Positions 23,346 through 32,266 of a stretch of 64,000 nt of DNA are shown piece by piece. The DNA comes from Delphinus delphis (lineage: Eukaryota; Chordata; Mammalia; Artiodactyla; Delphinidae). The notes beneath the pieces were generated by a model. That model worked only from the letters and a program-made list of their open reading frames with translations. It was not told the DNA's origin and did no database searches. The first letter of the stretch is position 1. Each line of letters starts with the position of its first letter. Location of the stretch: contig NC_082701.1 of NCBI RefSeq assembly GCF_949987515.2, positions 40,503,755 through 40,567,754 on the forward strand. Direction: 5' to 3'. The position numbers and the translations under genes are program-made.

Positions 23346-23815
23346 ATTTGTTCCCTTCTAAATGGAGCTGGTTTCCAGATTCACTGTTTGCTCCGTCTGA
23401 TAAGTCAGACTTCTGTTCCTCCATCATCAAAGCCCCTCTTTGATGGAAGACAGTTACATTCCTGCCCCTGACGTCAGGAGCGGCCACGGGACTTGCCTTG
23501 ACCACTGAGATGTGTCTGGAAGCATGTGTATCACTTCCAAGCTGAAGCTTCAAAGGCTGGTGTGTCTTCTGCCATCTTCTCTTCATCTGTCTTCCATGAG
23601 ACTGTCAATAATGGAGCCAGGGGCCGCTCCTTCAGCCAGGTTCCCGAAGTAAAGGTGACATGGAGCAGAGGTCCAATTAACCTGCAAGGAGAAAATTAAA
23701 TGAGTAAGAAGTAAACCTCTGTTTCTGAAAGAGCCGCTAAGATTTGGGGGATTGTTTATTACTGAAACATAACTGGTTTATCCTGACTGATAAATCCTAC
23801 TGCACATGTATTGCC
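23346..23815. other. Unique noncoding DNA
   Basis: No gene is recognised. An 80-codon minus frame at 23344-23586 has no family match. Confidence 0.4.
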
Positions 23816-24125
23816 TTCCTGTTTTCGTCTCTACCTTATGCCAGGTACTGAGATGGTCACTGAGATTGCACAGATGAATATGACAGCACGCATGTCCTCA
23901 AGGCATGCAGAGTTTAGCAAAGGAGCCACAAGTGTGAACTTCCCAGGATAACACAAAACTAAATTCAGTCAACCTGAGCAGGTCTGTAATGGGGGAGCTT
24001 CTGGACTGCAGAAAAAGATGGGTGAATCCTTCCCAAGGAATTAAGGAAGAGTTCGTGGAGGATGGATAATTTGAGCTAGGGTTTGAAAAATGATCTGACC
24101 TTTGATTGGACATCATAGTACCTAG
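23816..24125. repeat. Old mammalian interspersed repeat, family not named
   Basis: 'ccttatgccaggtactgaga' followed by 'gcaaaggagccacaag' and 'gagttcgtggaggatggata' follows an old repeat family also glimpsed at 14.2, 29.05 and 56.6 kb. Confidence 0.4.
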
Positions 24126-24129
24126 AACA

Positions 24130-24380
24130 TAGTACACAAAACAGTGCATTTTTTAATCAGAATATGAATTCCAGCCTTGACTCCAGCACTTGCTCTCTGT
24201 GTAACCTCAAGCAAGACACATAACTTCTGTACATGTTTCATTCCTCCTTTGCAGTACAGGGCTAATAATACAACTCAGCATTGGGGGTGGGTGCTTAAAT
24301 AAAATATTCTACATACAACACTGCTCTACGTACATAGTTGGTACAGTAGACAGACTAACATGTAATAGAATGAGCCTGTT
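24130..24380 (-). repeat. MIR SINE, minus orientation
   Basis: 'ttgactccagcacttgctct', 'gtgtaacctcaagcaagaca' and 'cagggctaataatacaactc' fit the reversed MIR. Confidence 0.72.
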
Positions 24381-24414
24381 TTGTAATGGGGTGGACGGTA
24401 ATACCTGCTTACAT

Positions 24415-24650
24415 TTTTGAAGGCTTACTTTGTTCTTAGTACCATGCTTCGTACTTTGTAAGTATCGTGACATTTAAGCCCTTCAGAATCCTGTGCAGTA
24501 GGTACTACTGTTATCCCTGTTTTACAGAGAAGAAAATAGACTTCAAAAGATTCAGTAACTTGCTTAAGTACAAACAGAGAGCAGGAGGTGGGCATAGGGA
24601 GCCTGGCTCCAGCCCATCTTCCTAACCATCCACAGTCCGGCCTCCCTGTG
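24415..24650 (+). repeat. MIR SINE, plus orientation
   Basis: 'gcagtaggtactactgttat', 'ccctgttttacagagaagaa' and 'cctggctccagcccatcttc' appear in consensus order. The preceding MIR points the other way, so the two are tail to tail. Confidence 0.82.
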
Positions 24651-24940
24651 TGGAAGGAGTGACCTGAAACCCTACCGTGTGCGATGAAGCTCTTAAGTTG
24701 GGAACAAGGGTAAAATAGATAGGGCGGGAAGAGTTTTTGAAGCAGCTCATCCTGGGATTGCAACACGGGTGGAGGTGATAAAATCTTTGAGGTTGCTCTC
24801 ACCACAGCCCTGTGTTCCTGGGCTATTACCCCTTTTGCAGCTACACAAGTAATGATCACACTCTCTTCACTCAACACAACATGTATCGAATAGAGGCAAG
24901 GCCCCCAGAGAAATACAAAACTGAACAAGACCTGCTCTAT
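24651..24940. other. Unique noncoding DNA
   Basis: The 167-codon minus frame at 24425-24928 covers this stretch and the MIR beside it. It shows no domain. Confidence 0.45.
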
Positions 24941-24944
24941 GCTT

Positions 24945-25200
24945 AGGAATTGGGTTTTATTCTTTGGGCTTTAGGGAACCATTGAAGGGCTTTGAAGAGG
25001 CGACTAGGAGAGTGAATCTGGGCTCTGTGCGGAGGGCTCTCACTGTTGTGGAAGGTACACTGAAGACATAAGAGCCTGAATGCAGGGAGGCCAGGCAGGA
25101 AGATAATGGCATAGTCTAAGATCAGTAGGAATAGAGAGGACGAACCAAATACTGGAGACACTCCAAGGGTGGAATTCACAGGCCTTCATAACGCTGGGAG
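24945..25200. repeat. Old mammalian interspersed repeat, family not named
   Basis: 'gggttttattctttgggctt' with 'gaaccattgaagggctttga' and later 'ggaattcacaggccttcata' follows the well-known mammalian repeat reading '...ggaagccattggagggttt...'. I do not trust my memory for its name. Confidence 0.5.
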
Positions 25201-25201
25201 A

Positions 25202-25219
25202 GGGGGCGGGATGGGAGGG
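25202..25219 (+). promoter_or_regulatory. G-quadruplex motif with GC box
   Basis: There are four G runs (ggggg, ggg, ggg, ggg) separated by loops of 1, 2 and 1 base: 'gggggcgggatgggaggg'. The same run contains the Sp1-type 'gggcggg' core. It is in non-repeat DNA. Confidence 0.7.
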
Positions 25220-25690
25220 AGAGGCCGTAGGTGACATCGAGGTTTGGAATCTGAATGGATACCAGTGGGAAGGAGAAGGCAAGGACTTTACAGAGGTGTG
25301 AGCAGCGGGGAAGGGAAGCAGCAACTCTGGAGAAGCCTCCCAGGGACAAAGCCCAGTAGGGAGTTATTACTACCCCTGGGCCTCAGGAGCAAGGCGAGGA
25401 CATGGTGCCCCCAGACCCATGGAGGAGTTGTCACCTTAGAATTCAGCCCCTGCCAGTACAGAGCGAGGCTGGGAGGAAGCAGGTAGGACGAGGGGGCAAA
25501 TATCCCGACCGTTCTTCCTTCCAACCTTTTTATCTCCCCTTGCCATGCCCAACCTTCAGCCAGAGGTCAGGGGAGCCCAGATGGCATGGTACCTAGAGGT
25601 CAGCCTCCTGATGCCCAGAGCAGAACAGAAGAAGGCAGAGAAATGACCGGCGTGGGGTTGCAGACAAAGAATGCCCAGCGTCGTGCCTGG
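25220..25690. other. G+C-rich unique DNA
   Basis: No gene is recognised. Open frames on the two strands overlap heavily, as expected in G+C-rich DNA. Confidence 0.4.
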
Positions 25691-25694
25691 GCAG

Positions 25695-25850
25695 AGGGAT
25701 AGTCCAGTGGTTACCCATTGGGCTCTGGAGCTGGACTGCACTGACTTGAATCCTAACTCCTGCACTTACTAGTGTTGTGACTGGGGGTGAGTTACTTCAG
25801 TTTTCTCATCTGTAAAAAAGACCTTTGATTGTTGTAAGATAGAGCATGGA
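25695..25850 (-). repeat. MIR SINE, minus orientation
   Basis: 'tagtccagtggttacccatt', 'gggctctggagctggactgc' and 'cttcagttttctcatctgta' are the reversed MIR 3' end and core. Confidence 0.85.
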
Positions 25851-25884
25851 ACACAAGTGCTAAATACATGTGAACTTTGTTCTG

Positions 25885-26098
25885 CTTTTTGTTTGTTTTT
25901 TTTTTTGCGGTACGCGGGCCTCTCACTGTTGTGGCCTCTCCCGCTGCGGAGCACAGGCTCCGGACGCACAGGCTCAGCGGCCATGGCTCACGGGCCCAGC
26001 CGCTCCGCGGCACATGGGATCTTCCCGGACCGGGCCACGAACCCATGTCCCCTGCATCGGCAGGTGGGCTCCCAACCACTGTGCCACCAGGGAAGCCC
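25885..26098 (-). mobile_element. Young CHR-type SINE, minus orientation
   Basis: On the minus strand it is a full element from 'gggcttccctggtg' to 'gtaccgc' plus a poly-A tail (poly-T at 25896-25906). Flanking 'tgttctg' occurs at 25878-25884 and 26099-26105 as a short target-site duplication. Several CpGs are still intact, which suggests youth. Confidence 0.95.
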
Positions 26099-26105
26099 TG
26101 TTCTG

Positions 26106-27145
26106 TTTCTCATTCTTTGTTCTGCAGAACTAATGGTCTATCTACTATGGCAGGGAATGCAGAAAGAGATGCTGGTTGGGGGTGGGGTGCTGTCTTAAGT
26201 GTTGAGGCTGGTTCTTACGGAGTCTACGGTGCTTGTGGCCTGTTCATGGGGAGATGGCCAGGAGGCAAGTTGACATGTGCACTGGGGCTGAGAAGAAAGG
26301 TCATAGGGTTAGAACAGATTCGGGGCTCATCTGTGCAGGAGTGATGGTTCTTAAGACAGGGCAATGGAGGGGACTGTCCAGGGACAATCTGTGAGAGGGA
26401 AGGGTTTGGAATCTTTCTGTACTTTGGGAGGCTATTGATCTATTTGCTCTGACTTAATCCCCCCCAATGCAGTGAAACAACTACATAATCCTCTATCTGA
26501 TTCTTCCTGTGTACAAGTCTAGTTATGTATTAAATGTTTGGACACAATCAGAAGCAGAGTCTGCAGTCTTTGTATGGAGCCAAGTCAATTGGCCCACTTG
26601 TTTCATTCAGTCATTTGTTCATTCATTCATCAGAATTTTATTAGTATTCAGATGCGGGACACCATACAAGAAGATGGGGGAAAGGAGTAAAAATAAGCAA
26701 TAAATGCCCTTGGCCTCCCTAGCAGCTATTAGCTATTTAAATATGCTTTACCATTTACTGTGGCAAAGCACATATTCTTGGACTTTTGTGAGCTGAGAAA
26801 TAATGTAGAGCTTAGCTCCCTAGATCAGGAAAGCAAAAGTAGCATAAATTTGATGTGAAACTCAGATCCCAACCTCAACACGTGGACTACTGGATAACAG
26901 GAATATTTCCAGGGAAGCTACGGTTCTCAGCTAGGTGCATAGACAGTCAATTCTGCAAAAGTCCTTGAATTTCACATGGCCTTTGGATGCCACAATTTAT
27001 CTGTGGGGCTGAACTGGACTGCCCTTCTCCTTGCCCACCCAACTGAGTGTGAGAAGCAGACCTGGTTCAAAATCCAAGTTCAGTGACAGCTGGACCATGA
27101 GCTCTGCTCCGGTGGAGACTGCGTGTTTCACACACCCCTCCCCCA
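26106..27145. other. Unique noncoding DNA
   Basis: No gene or clear repeat is seen. A (ttca)n run occurs at 26605-26632. Confidence 0.4.
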
Positions 27146-27149
27146 CAGT

Positions 27150-27228
27150 GTTCCCTGTGCCTAGCACAGTAATGGTCATACAGTAGGTGCTCAACAAACA
27201 ATTGTTGAATGAATGAAGATATAGGGAC
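27150..27228 (+). mobile_element. L2 LINE 3' terminus, plus orientation
   Basis: 'gtgcctagcacagtaatggt' followed by 'cagtaggtgctcaacaaaca' and 'attgttgaatgaatgaag' is the conserved L2 end. Confidence 0.85.
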
Positions 27229-27284
27229 TTTAAGACAGGATAGTTAAGAAAACGGAATATTTATTAGAAAAGGTGCTTTACAAT

Positions 27285-27440
27285 TTGTTGAGCTGTGAGA
27301 ACTTGGACACCTTACTTAACTTCCCTGTGATTCACTATCCTCATTTATAACATGGGGATAATAATTACTCCCCTTGTAGAGCTGTAAAAAGCATTGAAAT
27401 AGTGCAGTCAAGCGCTGGTCCCTGGTAAATGGATAGGGAG
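27285..27440 (-). repeat. MIR SINE, minus orientation
   Basis: 'gagaacttggacaccttact', 'cactatcctcatttataaca' and 'tggggataataattactccc' match the reversed MIR. Confidence 0.8.
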
Positions 27441-27705
27441 TTCAAAAATATCAATTACTGCGCTATTAGGATTCTTGTCGTTGTTCACTAGGTTTAGTTT
27501 TAAAACATTTGGTTGGTTGCAGATGTCCAGGTTTGAAAAGGATTGCCAAAGTCTTGTTTCTTAACCACATGTCGGATATGAAGTGACAGGTGTCCTAGGC
27601 ACCCACAGTGGCAATGTCCCGAGGGCCCTCCCAGGTGGGAGATTCCATGTACAGGACACTGCCACCCCCTCCCGCTGTGCACAACTTCTCAAGGAGTGGA
27701 GTGGG
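27441..27705. other. Unique noncoding DNA
   Basis: Nothing is recognised. Confidence 0.4.
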
Positions 27706-27709
27706 TACG

Positions 27710-27895
27710 TCTCCTGCTTTATTTCCCTCTCATCATGACCCTGTGAGTTAGGGAAGATTGTAACTTTAGTCTCATTTTACTGATGAAGACAGGGGTACAA
27801 AGACATAAAGACAACACAGCCAGTAAGTACCAAGGAGAGAACTTGAATCAAAGTCTTTGGGATCTTGGTCCCATGTCCTTTGAAGCAAATGTTCC
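27710..27895 (+). repeat. MIR SINE, plus orientation
   Basis: 'gtctcattttactgatgaag', 'aacacagccagtaagtacca' and a closing 'ggtcccatgtcc' are in MIR order. Confidence 0.75.
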
Positions 27896-27956
27896 TGCTG
27901 CTTATTTAGGCCAACTTTTCATTCTTTATTTATTTATATTTTTTTAAGGGAACTCC

Positions 27957-28251
27957 TTTATTATTTATTTATTTTTGGCTGCGTTGGGTCTTCTTTTCTG
28001 TGCGAGGGCTTTCTCTAGTTGCGGCGAGCGGGGGCCACTCTTCATCACGGCGCGCGGACCTCTCACTATTGTGGCCTCTCGTTGCGGAGCACAGGCTCCA
28101 GACGCTCAGGCTCCAGACGTGCAGGCTCAGTAGCTGTGGCTCACTGGCTTAGTTGCTCCACGGCATGTGGGATCTTCCTGGACCAGGGCTCGAACCCGTG
28201 TCCCCTGCATTGGCAGGCAGATTCTCAACCACTGTGCCACCAGGGAATCCC
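27957..28251 (-). mobile_element. CHR-type SINE, long form, minus orientation
   Basis: It has the reversed body 'ctgcgttgggtcttcttttc', 'gagggctttctctagttgcg' and the tRNA-like end 'ccaccagggaatcccc'. The (ttta)n at the left is the tail. I could not find a clean target-site duplication. Confidence 0.9.
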
Positions 28252-28598
28252 CTATTTTTATTTTAAATATGTCTGATATGAAATGCCCCTCTCTTTTCTT
28301 AAAAAAACTCACAATTGAGAAATTTTCCTAATTTATACATTTTCTCCCTTTTTCTTTTTTGGTGATAATCAATAGGATTTCGTTGCTGTTTACTGGAATT
28401 AAAAGACTTCCACTGAGTGGTGTTATAAAAACTGAGATTGAACCACCCTTTGCCCTTTCTAGGGGATTATTCTCTAAAAAAGAAAAATTCTTGCAGTTAA
28501 TCATTTTCCTGTAGGCCAGGTTTCTTTGTCTGGAATGAAACGTGGCAGCCAAGAGTTGAAATTCAGCCTCATTCATTAAGCATCTCTGTGCACAGCTC
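28252..28598. other. Unique noncoding DNA
   Basis: A 182-codon minus frame (28328-28876) spans this stretch, but its composition is that of random frame DNA and it has no domain I recognise. Confidence 0.45.
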
Positions 28599-28617
28599 GG
28601 GGTCGGGGAGGGCGGGG
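28599..28617 (+). promoter_or_regulatory. G-quadruplex motif with a consensus Sp1 box
   Basis: The 19 bases 'ggggtcggggagggcgggg' give four G runs with loops of 2, 1 and 1 base. The right half is the Sp1/KLF box 'gggcggggc' (28610-28618). It lies in non-repeat DNA with no obvious transcript nearby. Confidence 0.75.
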
Positions 28618-29045
28618 CCAGGGCAGGAAGAGGACCTGGGGAGAAAAGCAAGAAAGTGACTAACCCAGGACAGCTCCCTAAAGGCCTCAGTGAGTGAGTG
28701 CTTGTTAAGTAAAGGAGACACAAAATACCCTGTCTGTGAGCTGAGAATTCTGCTGGGAGGGGGCAGCCTAAATCATACTCAAGACGTTCTCTCATCCTTT
28801 GTCCTTTTCTCTGTCTTTTGGGATGTCTTTCACGTCGAGCCACCATTGCCAAAAGAACCACATACTTTTTATGCACTTATGTATGTGGTTATGAAAAATA
28901 CTTGTGGTGAGAGAGCCGTGGGCTGGTGACCCAGGAGAAATTAGCCAACAGTATTCTGGAGACCTGTGTTGTCTCTCAGGGTAATTTCTATTTGTAATAA
29001 TAATAGTAATAATTGAAAGCCCAACTATCCTCAGAGCCTTAGTGT
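28618..29045. other. Unique noncoding DNA
   Basis: No gene is recognised. A short (taa)n run lies at about 28997-29012. Confidence 0.4.
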
Positions 29046-29049
29046 CCTA

Positions 29050-29220
29050 TTCTATTTTCATTTACTCAACAAATATTTACTGAGAATGTACTATGGGACT
29101 AGTGCTGTTAGGTGCGGGGGAATATGGTACATATTGGCTCAAACGTGTGATCGCTGCCCTCTTGGAGTTCAAAGATTGGCTGCACCTAGAGCTTGGCATA
29201 GGTCAGGGGAGAGGAGGGCA
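29050..29220. repeat. Old mammalian interspersed repeat fragment
   Basis: 'tttactcaacaaatatttac' and 'tgagaatgtactatgggact' with 'gctgccctcttggagttcaa' match the start of a mammal-wide repeat that also appears at 56.6 kb. Confidence 0.55.
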
Positions 29221-29228
29221 GTCATTTT

Positions 29229-29290
29229 TTTTTATCGAGGGGTATTTAATTCACAATGTTGTGTTAGTTTCAGGTGTACAACGAAGTGAT

Positions 29291-29327
<37 letters not shown>

Positions 29328-29700
29328 TTTTTCAGATTCTTTTCCATTGCAGGTTATTACAAAGTATTGAATATAGTTCCCTGTGCTATACAGTAGGTCC
29401 TTGTTGGTTATCTATTTTATACATACTAATGTGTATAGGTTAATCCCAAATTCCTAATTTTTTTTTTTTTTTTTTTTTGCGGTACACGGGCCTCTCACTG
29501 TTGTGGCCTCTCCCATTGCGGAGCACAGGCTCTGGACGCGCAGGCTCAGCAGCCATGGCCCACGGGCCCAGCTGCTCTGTGGCATGTGGGATCTTCCCGG
29601 ACTGGGGCACGAACCCGTGTCCCCTGCATCGGCATGTGGACTCTCAACCACTGCGCCACCAGGGAAGCCCTCATTCTTTTTTATAGCTGAGTAATATTCC

Positions 29701-29745
<45 letters not shown>

Positions 29746-29955
29746 CACATCTTCTTTATCCACTCATCTGTTGATGGACACTTAGGTTGCTTCCGTGTCT
29801 TGGCTATTGTAAATAGTGCTGCTATGAGCATTGGGGTGCATGTATCTTTTCGAATTAGAGTTTTCGCCAGATGTATGCCCAGGAGTGGGATTGCTGGATC
29901 ACATGGCAACTCTTTTTTTAGTTTTTTAAGGAGCTTCCATACTCTTTTCCATAGG
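29229..29955 (-). mobile_element. L1 3' part, minus orientation, split by a SINE
   Basis: The left piece (29229-29457) holds the reversed 3' UTR ('cacaatgttgtgttagtttc', 'tagttccctgtgctatacag') with a TA run at 29299-29325. The right piece (29671-29955) holds the reversed end of ORF2 ('ctgagtaatattccattg', 'ggattgctggatcacatggc'). Compared with the L1 at 37.7 kb, about 250 bp between the pieces is missing. A (TG)n run at 29704-29743 sits where other copies read 'ttgtatatatgt'. Confidence 0.92.
29458..29670 (-). mobile_element. Young CHR-type SINE nested in L1, minus orientation
   Basis: A 21-base poly-T (29458-29478) is the reversed A tail. The body ends at 'gccaccagggaagccc'. I see no target-site duplication, and L1 text is missing at the junction, so the insertion accompanied or was followed by a deletion. 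Confidence 0.93.
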
Positions 29956-30880
29956 GGAGGACAGTTATTTTTTACAAGGCAGGAGCACTGCCAGGAAGGA
30001 GGGGTGAGACTAGTAAGAGGTGTGCCCCCCGTAGAACAGGGAGAACAAGCTGTCCAAAGAGCACGTGCTGACCAGCAGCAGGCGACTTTCACCAGAGGGT
30101 GCTTCAGGCAGAGGGAACAGGGTGCTGGAAGTCCCACTGTTCAGAAGGCTGGCCTGAGGGAAGTCTGTGGCCAGCAAAGAGATGGAGGAAGACTCCAGTG
30201 CCAGTGGGACAGCAAGAGAATTAGGAAGTCAGGGTGCCTGGGACACTAGGAAAGAGGTTGTCACGTGGAGGGTCAGGCACAGGGAACAGGGACACATCTA
30301 TCAGATCGAGGTACAAAGCCGAGTCCCAGACCAGGTTCAGCCGTTATCAGAACTGAGGCTCAAGGTCAGGGGGCCATGGTGGAAGAACGGTTGACTGGAA
30401 GCTAGAGTCACTTGGTTTAGCAAATAAAATGGAGAACACCCAGTTAAATTTAAATTTCAGATAAACAACAGATGAATTTTTAGTATTAAGTATATCCCCT
30501 GCAATACTTGGGATATACTAAAACTGTGTTGCTTCTCTGAAACTCAAGTTTAACGGCACCCTGTGTTTTATCTGGCAGCTCTCCTGAAGCAGAGACCAAA
30601 GGTGCTTTAGCCCTAGTCTCCAGGCCAGTAACTGGGAAATCTTACGAGGTGAGAGAGACTGAAAGCAGGAACAGCCTGGAAGAGGAAGTCCAGAACCGGT
30701 CAGACTAGGGCAAGTTCAGCTGCCCGGCTAAGATATAGATCTGAGGCTCTCCCTCCCTAGTGCCAGAGGCCAGAGGCTTGCGGGAGGGGGGTCAGAACCC
30801 CAAACTGCCCTCTCCCAAAAGAGGAGCTTGGGACATCTGCTTGCAGGTGCTGTCCTGGACACACAGAATTCTCAGCCTTT
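29956..30880. other. Unique DNA with an old repeat at 30.0-30.2 kb
   Basis: About 29990-30150 contains 'cttcaggcagagggaacagg', a hallmark of an old mammalian repeat that I cannot name. The remainder shows nothing recognisable. The long minus frame at 29454-30137 is an L1/SINE chimera. Confidence 0.4.
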
Positions 30881-30884
30881 GGAG

Positions 30885-31095
30885 GCATTGGTGCCTGGGT
30901 CTGAATCCTGGCTCTGCTTGAGGCTTCAAAGAACAGCATCAGATGTGTTTGCATATGGTATTACTCCTTGTAATCTTTACAACAATCCTTTGTAAGACTG
31001 AAATTGATATTAATACCCCACTTTACAGATAAGGATCCTGAGGCTTAGAGAGGCAAAGGAACCTGTCCAAGGTCACACAGTGTTAAGTGATGACA
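30885..31095 (+). repeat. MIR pieces, one in each orientation
   Basis: 'gcctgggtctgaatcctggc' (30892-30911) is a reversed MIR end. 30955-31090 is a plus-strand MIR with 'cactttacagataaggatcc' and 'ctgtccaaggtcacacagtg'. Confidence 0.75.
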
Positions 31096-31300
31096 TGGGA
31101 AGGATCCCAAATCCTCCCTTTTCTGCTACCCCACATGCCTGTCAAGGGCATAGCAGGAGGGTCCCACACCTCAAGTCAGAAGGCCTCTGCTTGGTCCTGG
31201 CTCTGCTCAACCACCATCCAGCCATATCATCATGGCCTAGCCTCTTCCTCGCAGGTCAGATGCTCAAGTTCAAATGAAAGACTATGCCCTCCAGTTTTTT
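31096..31300. other. Unique noncoding DNA with possible reversed MIR
   Basis: 'cttggtcctggctctgctca' hints at a MIR end. No gene is recognised. Confidence 0.35.
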
Positions 31301-31309
31301 CAAGTGGAG

Positions 31310-31485
31310 ACAAACACTTACAACTGTGGGCTCTGGGTCCAGAGATCAAATCCTGCCACTTCCTAGGTAGACTTGTTTTTTCACTCTGAATTCTGTTTAT
31401 CTCAACTGTGATGAGAAGTTTTATAAATAATAAAAGAGACCGTGTATGTGAATCTGCAACATACAAACAGCGCTTTGTAAATGTT
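31310..31485 (-). repeat. MIR SINE, minus orientation, worn
   Basis: 'gtgggctctgggtccagaga' and 'tcaaatcctgccacttccta' followed by 'gcgctttgtaaatgttcctt' are in reversed MIR order. Confidence 0.6.
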
Positions 31486-31547
31486 CCTTTTATTCTTTGT
31501 CTTCAAGTGTTTTGATGTTCCTACAACTTGGAGGCTGGTCTGCAGGC

Positions 31548-31645
31548 TCTGGGAAAGTGAGTACCGCCTGTCAATGACAAAGCATCGTGCCTCCAGCTTT
31601 TAGCGAGGGCCACTCCTGAATCCCAAAGCAGAGTGACAAACGTAT
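31548..31645 (+). repeat. Copy 1 of an unidentified local repeat
   Basis: 'ttttagcgagggccactcct' and 'gaatcccaaagcagagtgac' recur in diverged form at 33720-33763 in the same orientation. The preceding 'caaagcatcgtgcctcc' also corresponds to 'caaagcagagtgccttc'. I do not recognise the family. Confidence 0.55.
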
Positions 31646-31734
31646 CCAAGGCAGCCACTTTCCTGGGATTTACCCTCACAGACAAAACGTTCCACCCTGT
31701 GGGAAATCACCCACAGCTTTGCACAGCACGGGAA

Positions 31735-32200
31735 ATCCAGTCTCTTTTGCACCATGCCCTACATGATCTGACCCCTTCTTGCTCCCACCCCACCTTTTCC
31801 TTCCTGTTTATTCAAGCCGCAGCAGCCTTCCCAGTATTCTGAATGTGTGAGCTCTTCCCTGCCTCAGGCCCTTCCTATGCCCTGTCCCCCAGGTTCCCGT
31901 GTCCAAGTACCAGCTCCAAGGTCTCCTACGCTAGGTCATCTTCTCACACCACCATATCTTATGTAGGCCTTTTCCCAGACAATCACACCATTCCCATTCT
32001 GGCTTCTTCTAAGCACGTATCACTATCTGAAATCTCCTTGTGTGTTCATTGCTTACTTGCATTTTTTGTCCCCACCAGATCGTTCCATGAGAACAGGTAT
32101 CTGAAGCACCTTGGTGATCCCTGCATTCCCAACACATAGGGAGGATTGCCTGGTACATAGTAGTGCTCAATAAGCTTGTGCCAATGAATGAATGAATGAA
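31735..32200 (+). mobile_element. L2 LINE 3' end, plus orientation
   Basis: 'ttccctgcctcaggcccttc' and 'ctgcattcccaacacatagg', closing with 'cctggtacatagtagtgctc' then 'aataagcttgtgccaatg', give the L2 order and end. Confidence 0.82.
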
Positions 32201-32204
32201 TGAG

Positions 32205-32266
32205 TCCATCCATCCATCCATCCATCCATCCATCCATCCATCCATCCATTCATCCACCCATCCATC
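32205..32266. repeat. (CATC)n microsatellite, about 15 units
   Basis: A near-perfect 4-bp repeat with interruptions near its right end follows an (AATG)n stretch at the L2 terminus. L2 ends often seed such arrays. Confidence 0.95.

Noticed and set aside
24425..24928. 167-codon minus-strand open frame
   Set aside because: Its C-terminal half is reverse-read MIR. No family resemblance.
28328..28876. 182-codon minus-strand open frame
   Set aside because: It has no domain, signal or family motif, is Leu/Pro/Ser-rich as expected of random G+C-rich frames, and has no sign of splice or promoter structure that I can support.
29454..30137. 227-codon minus-strand open frame, the longest in the window
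   Set aside because: It reads across unique DNA, L1 ORF2 text ('[11 protein letters not shown]'), a TG microsatellite and a reversed SINE. It is a chimera of repeats, not a gene.
32205..32266. Regularly spaced repeats as a possible CRISPR-like array
   Set aside because: It is a 4-bp (CATC) microsatellite without spacers, in a mammalian genome.
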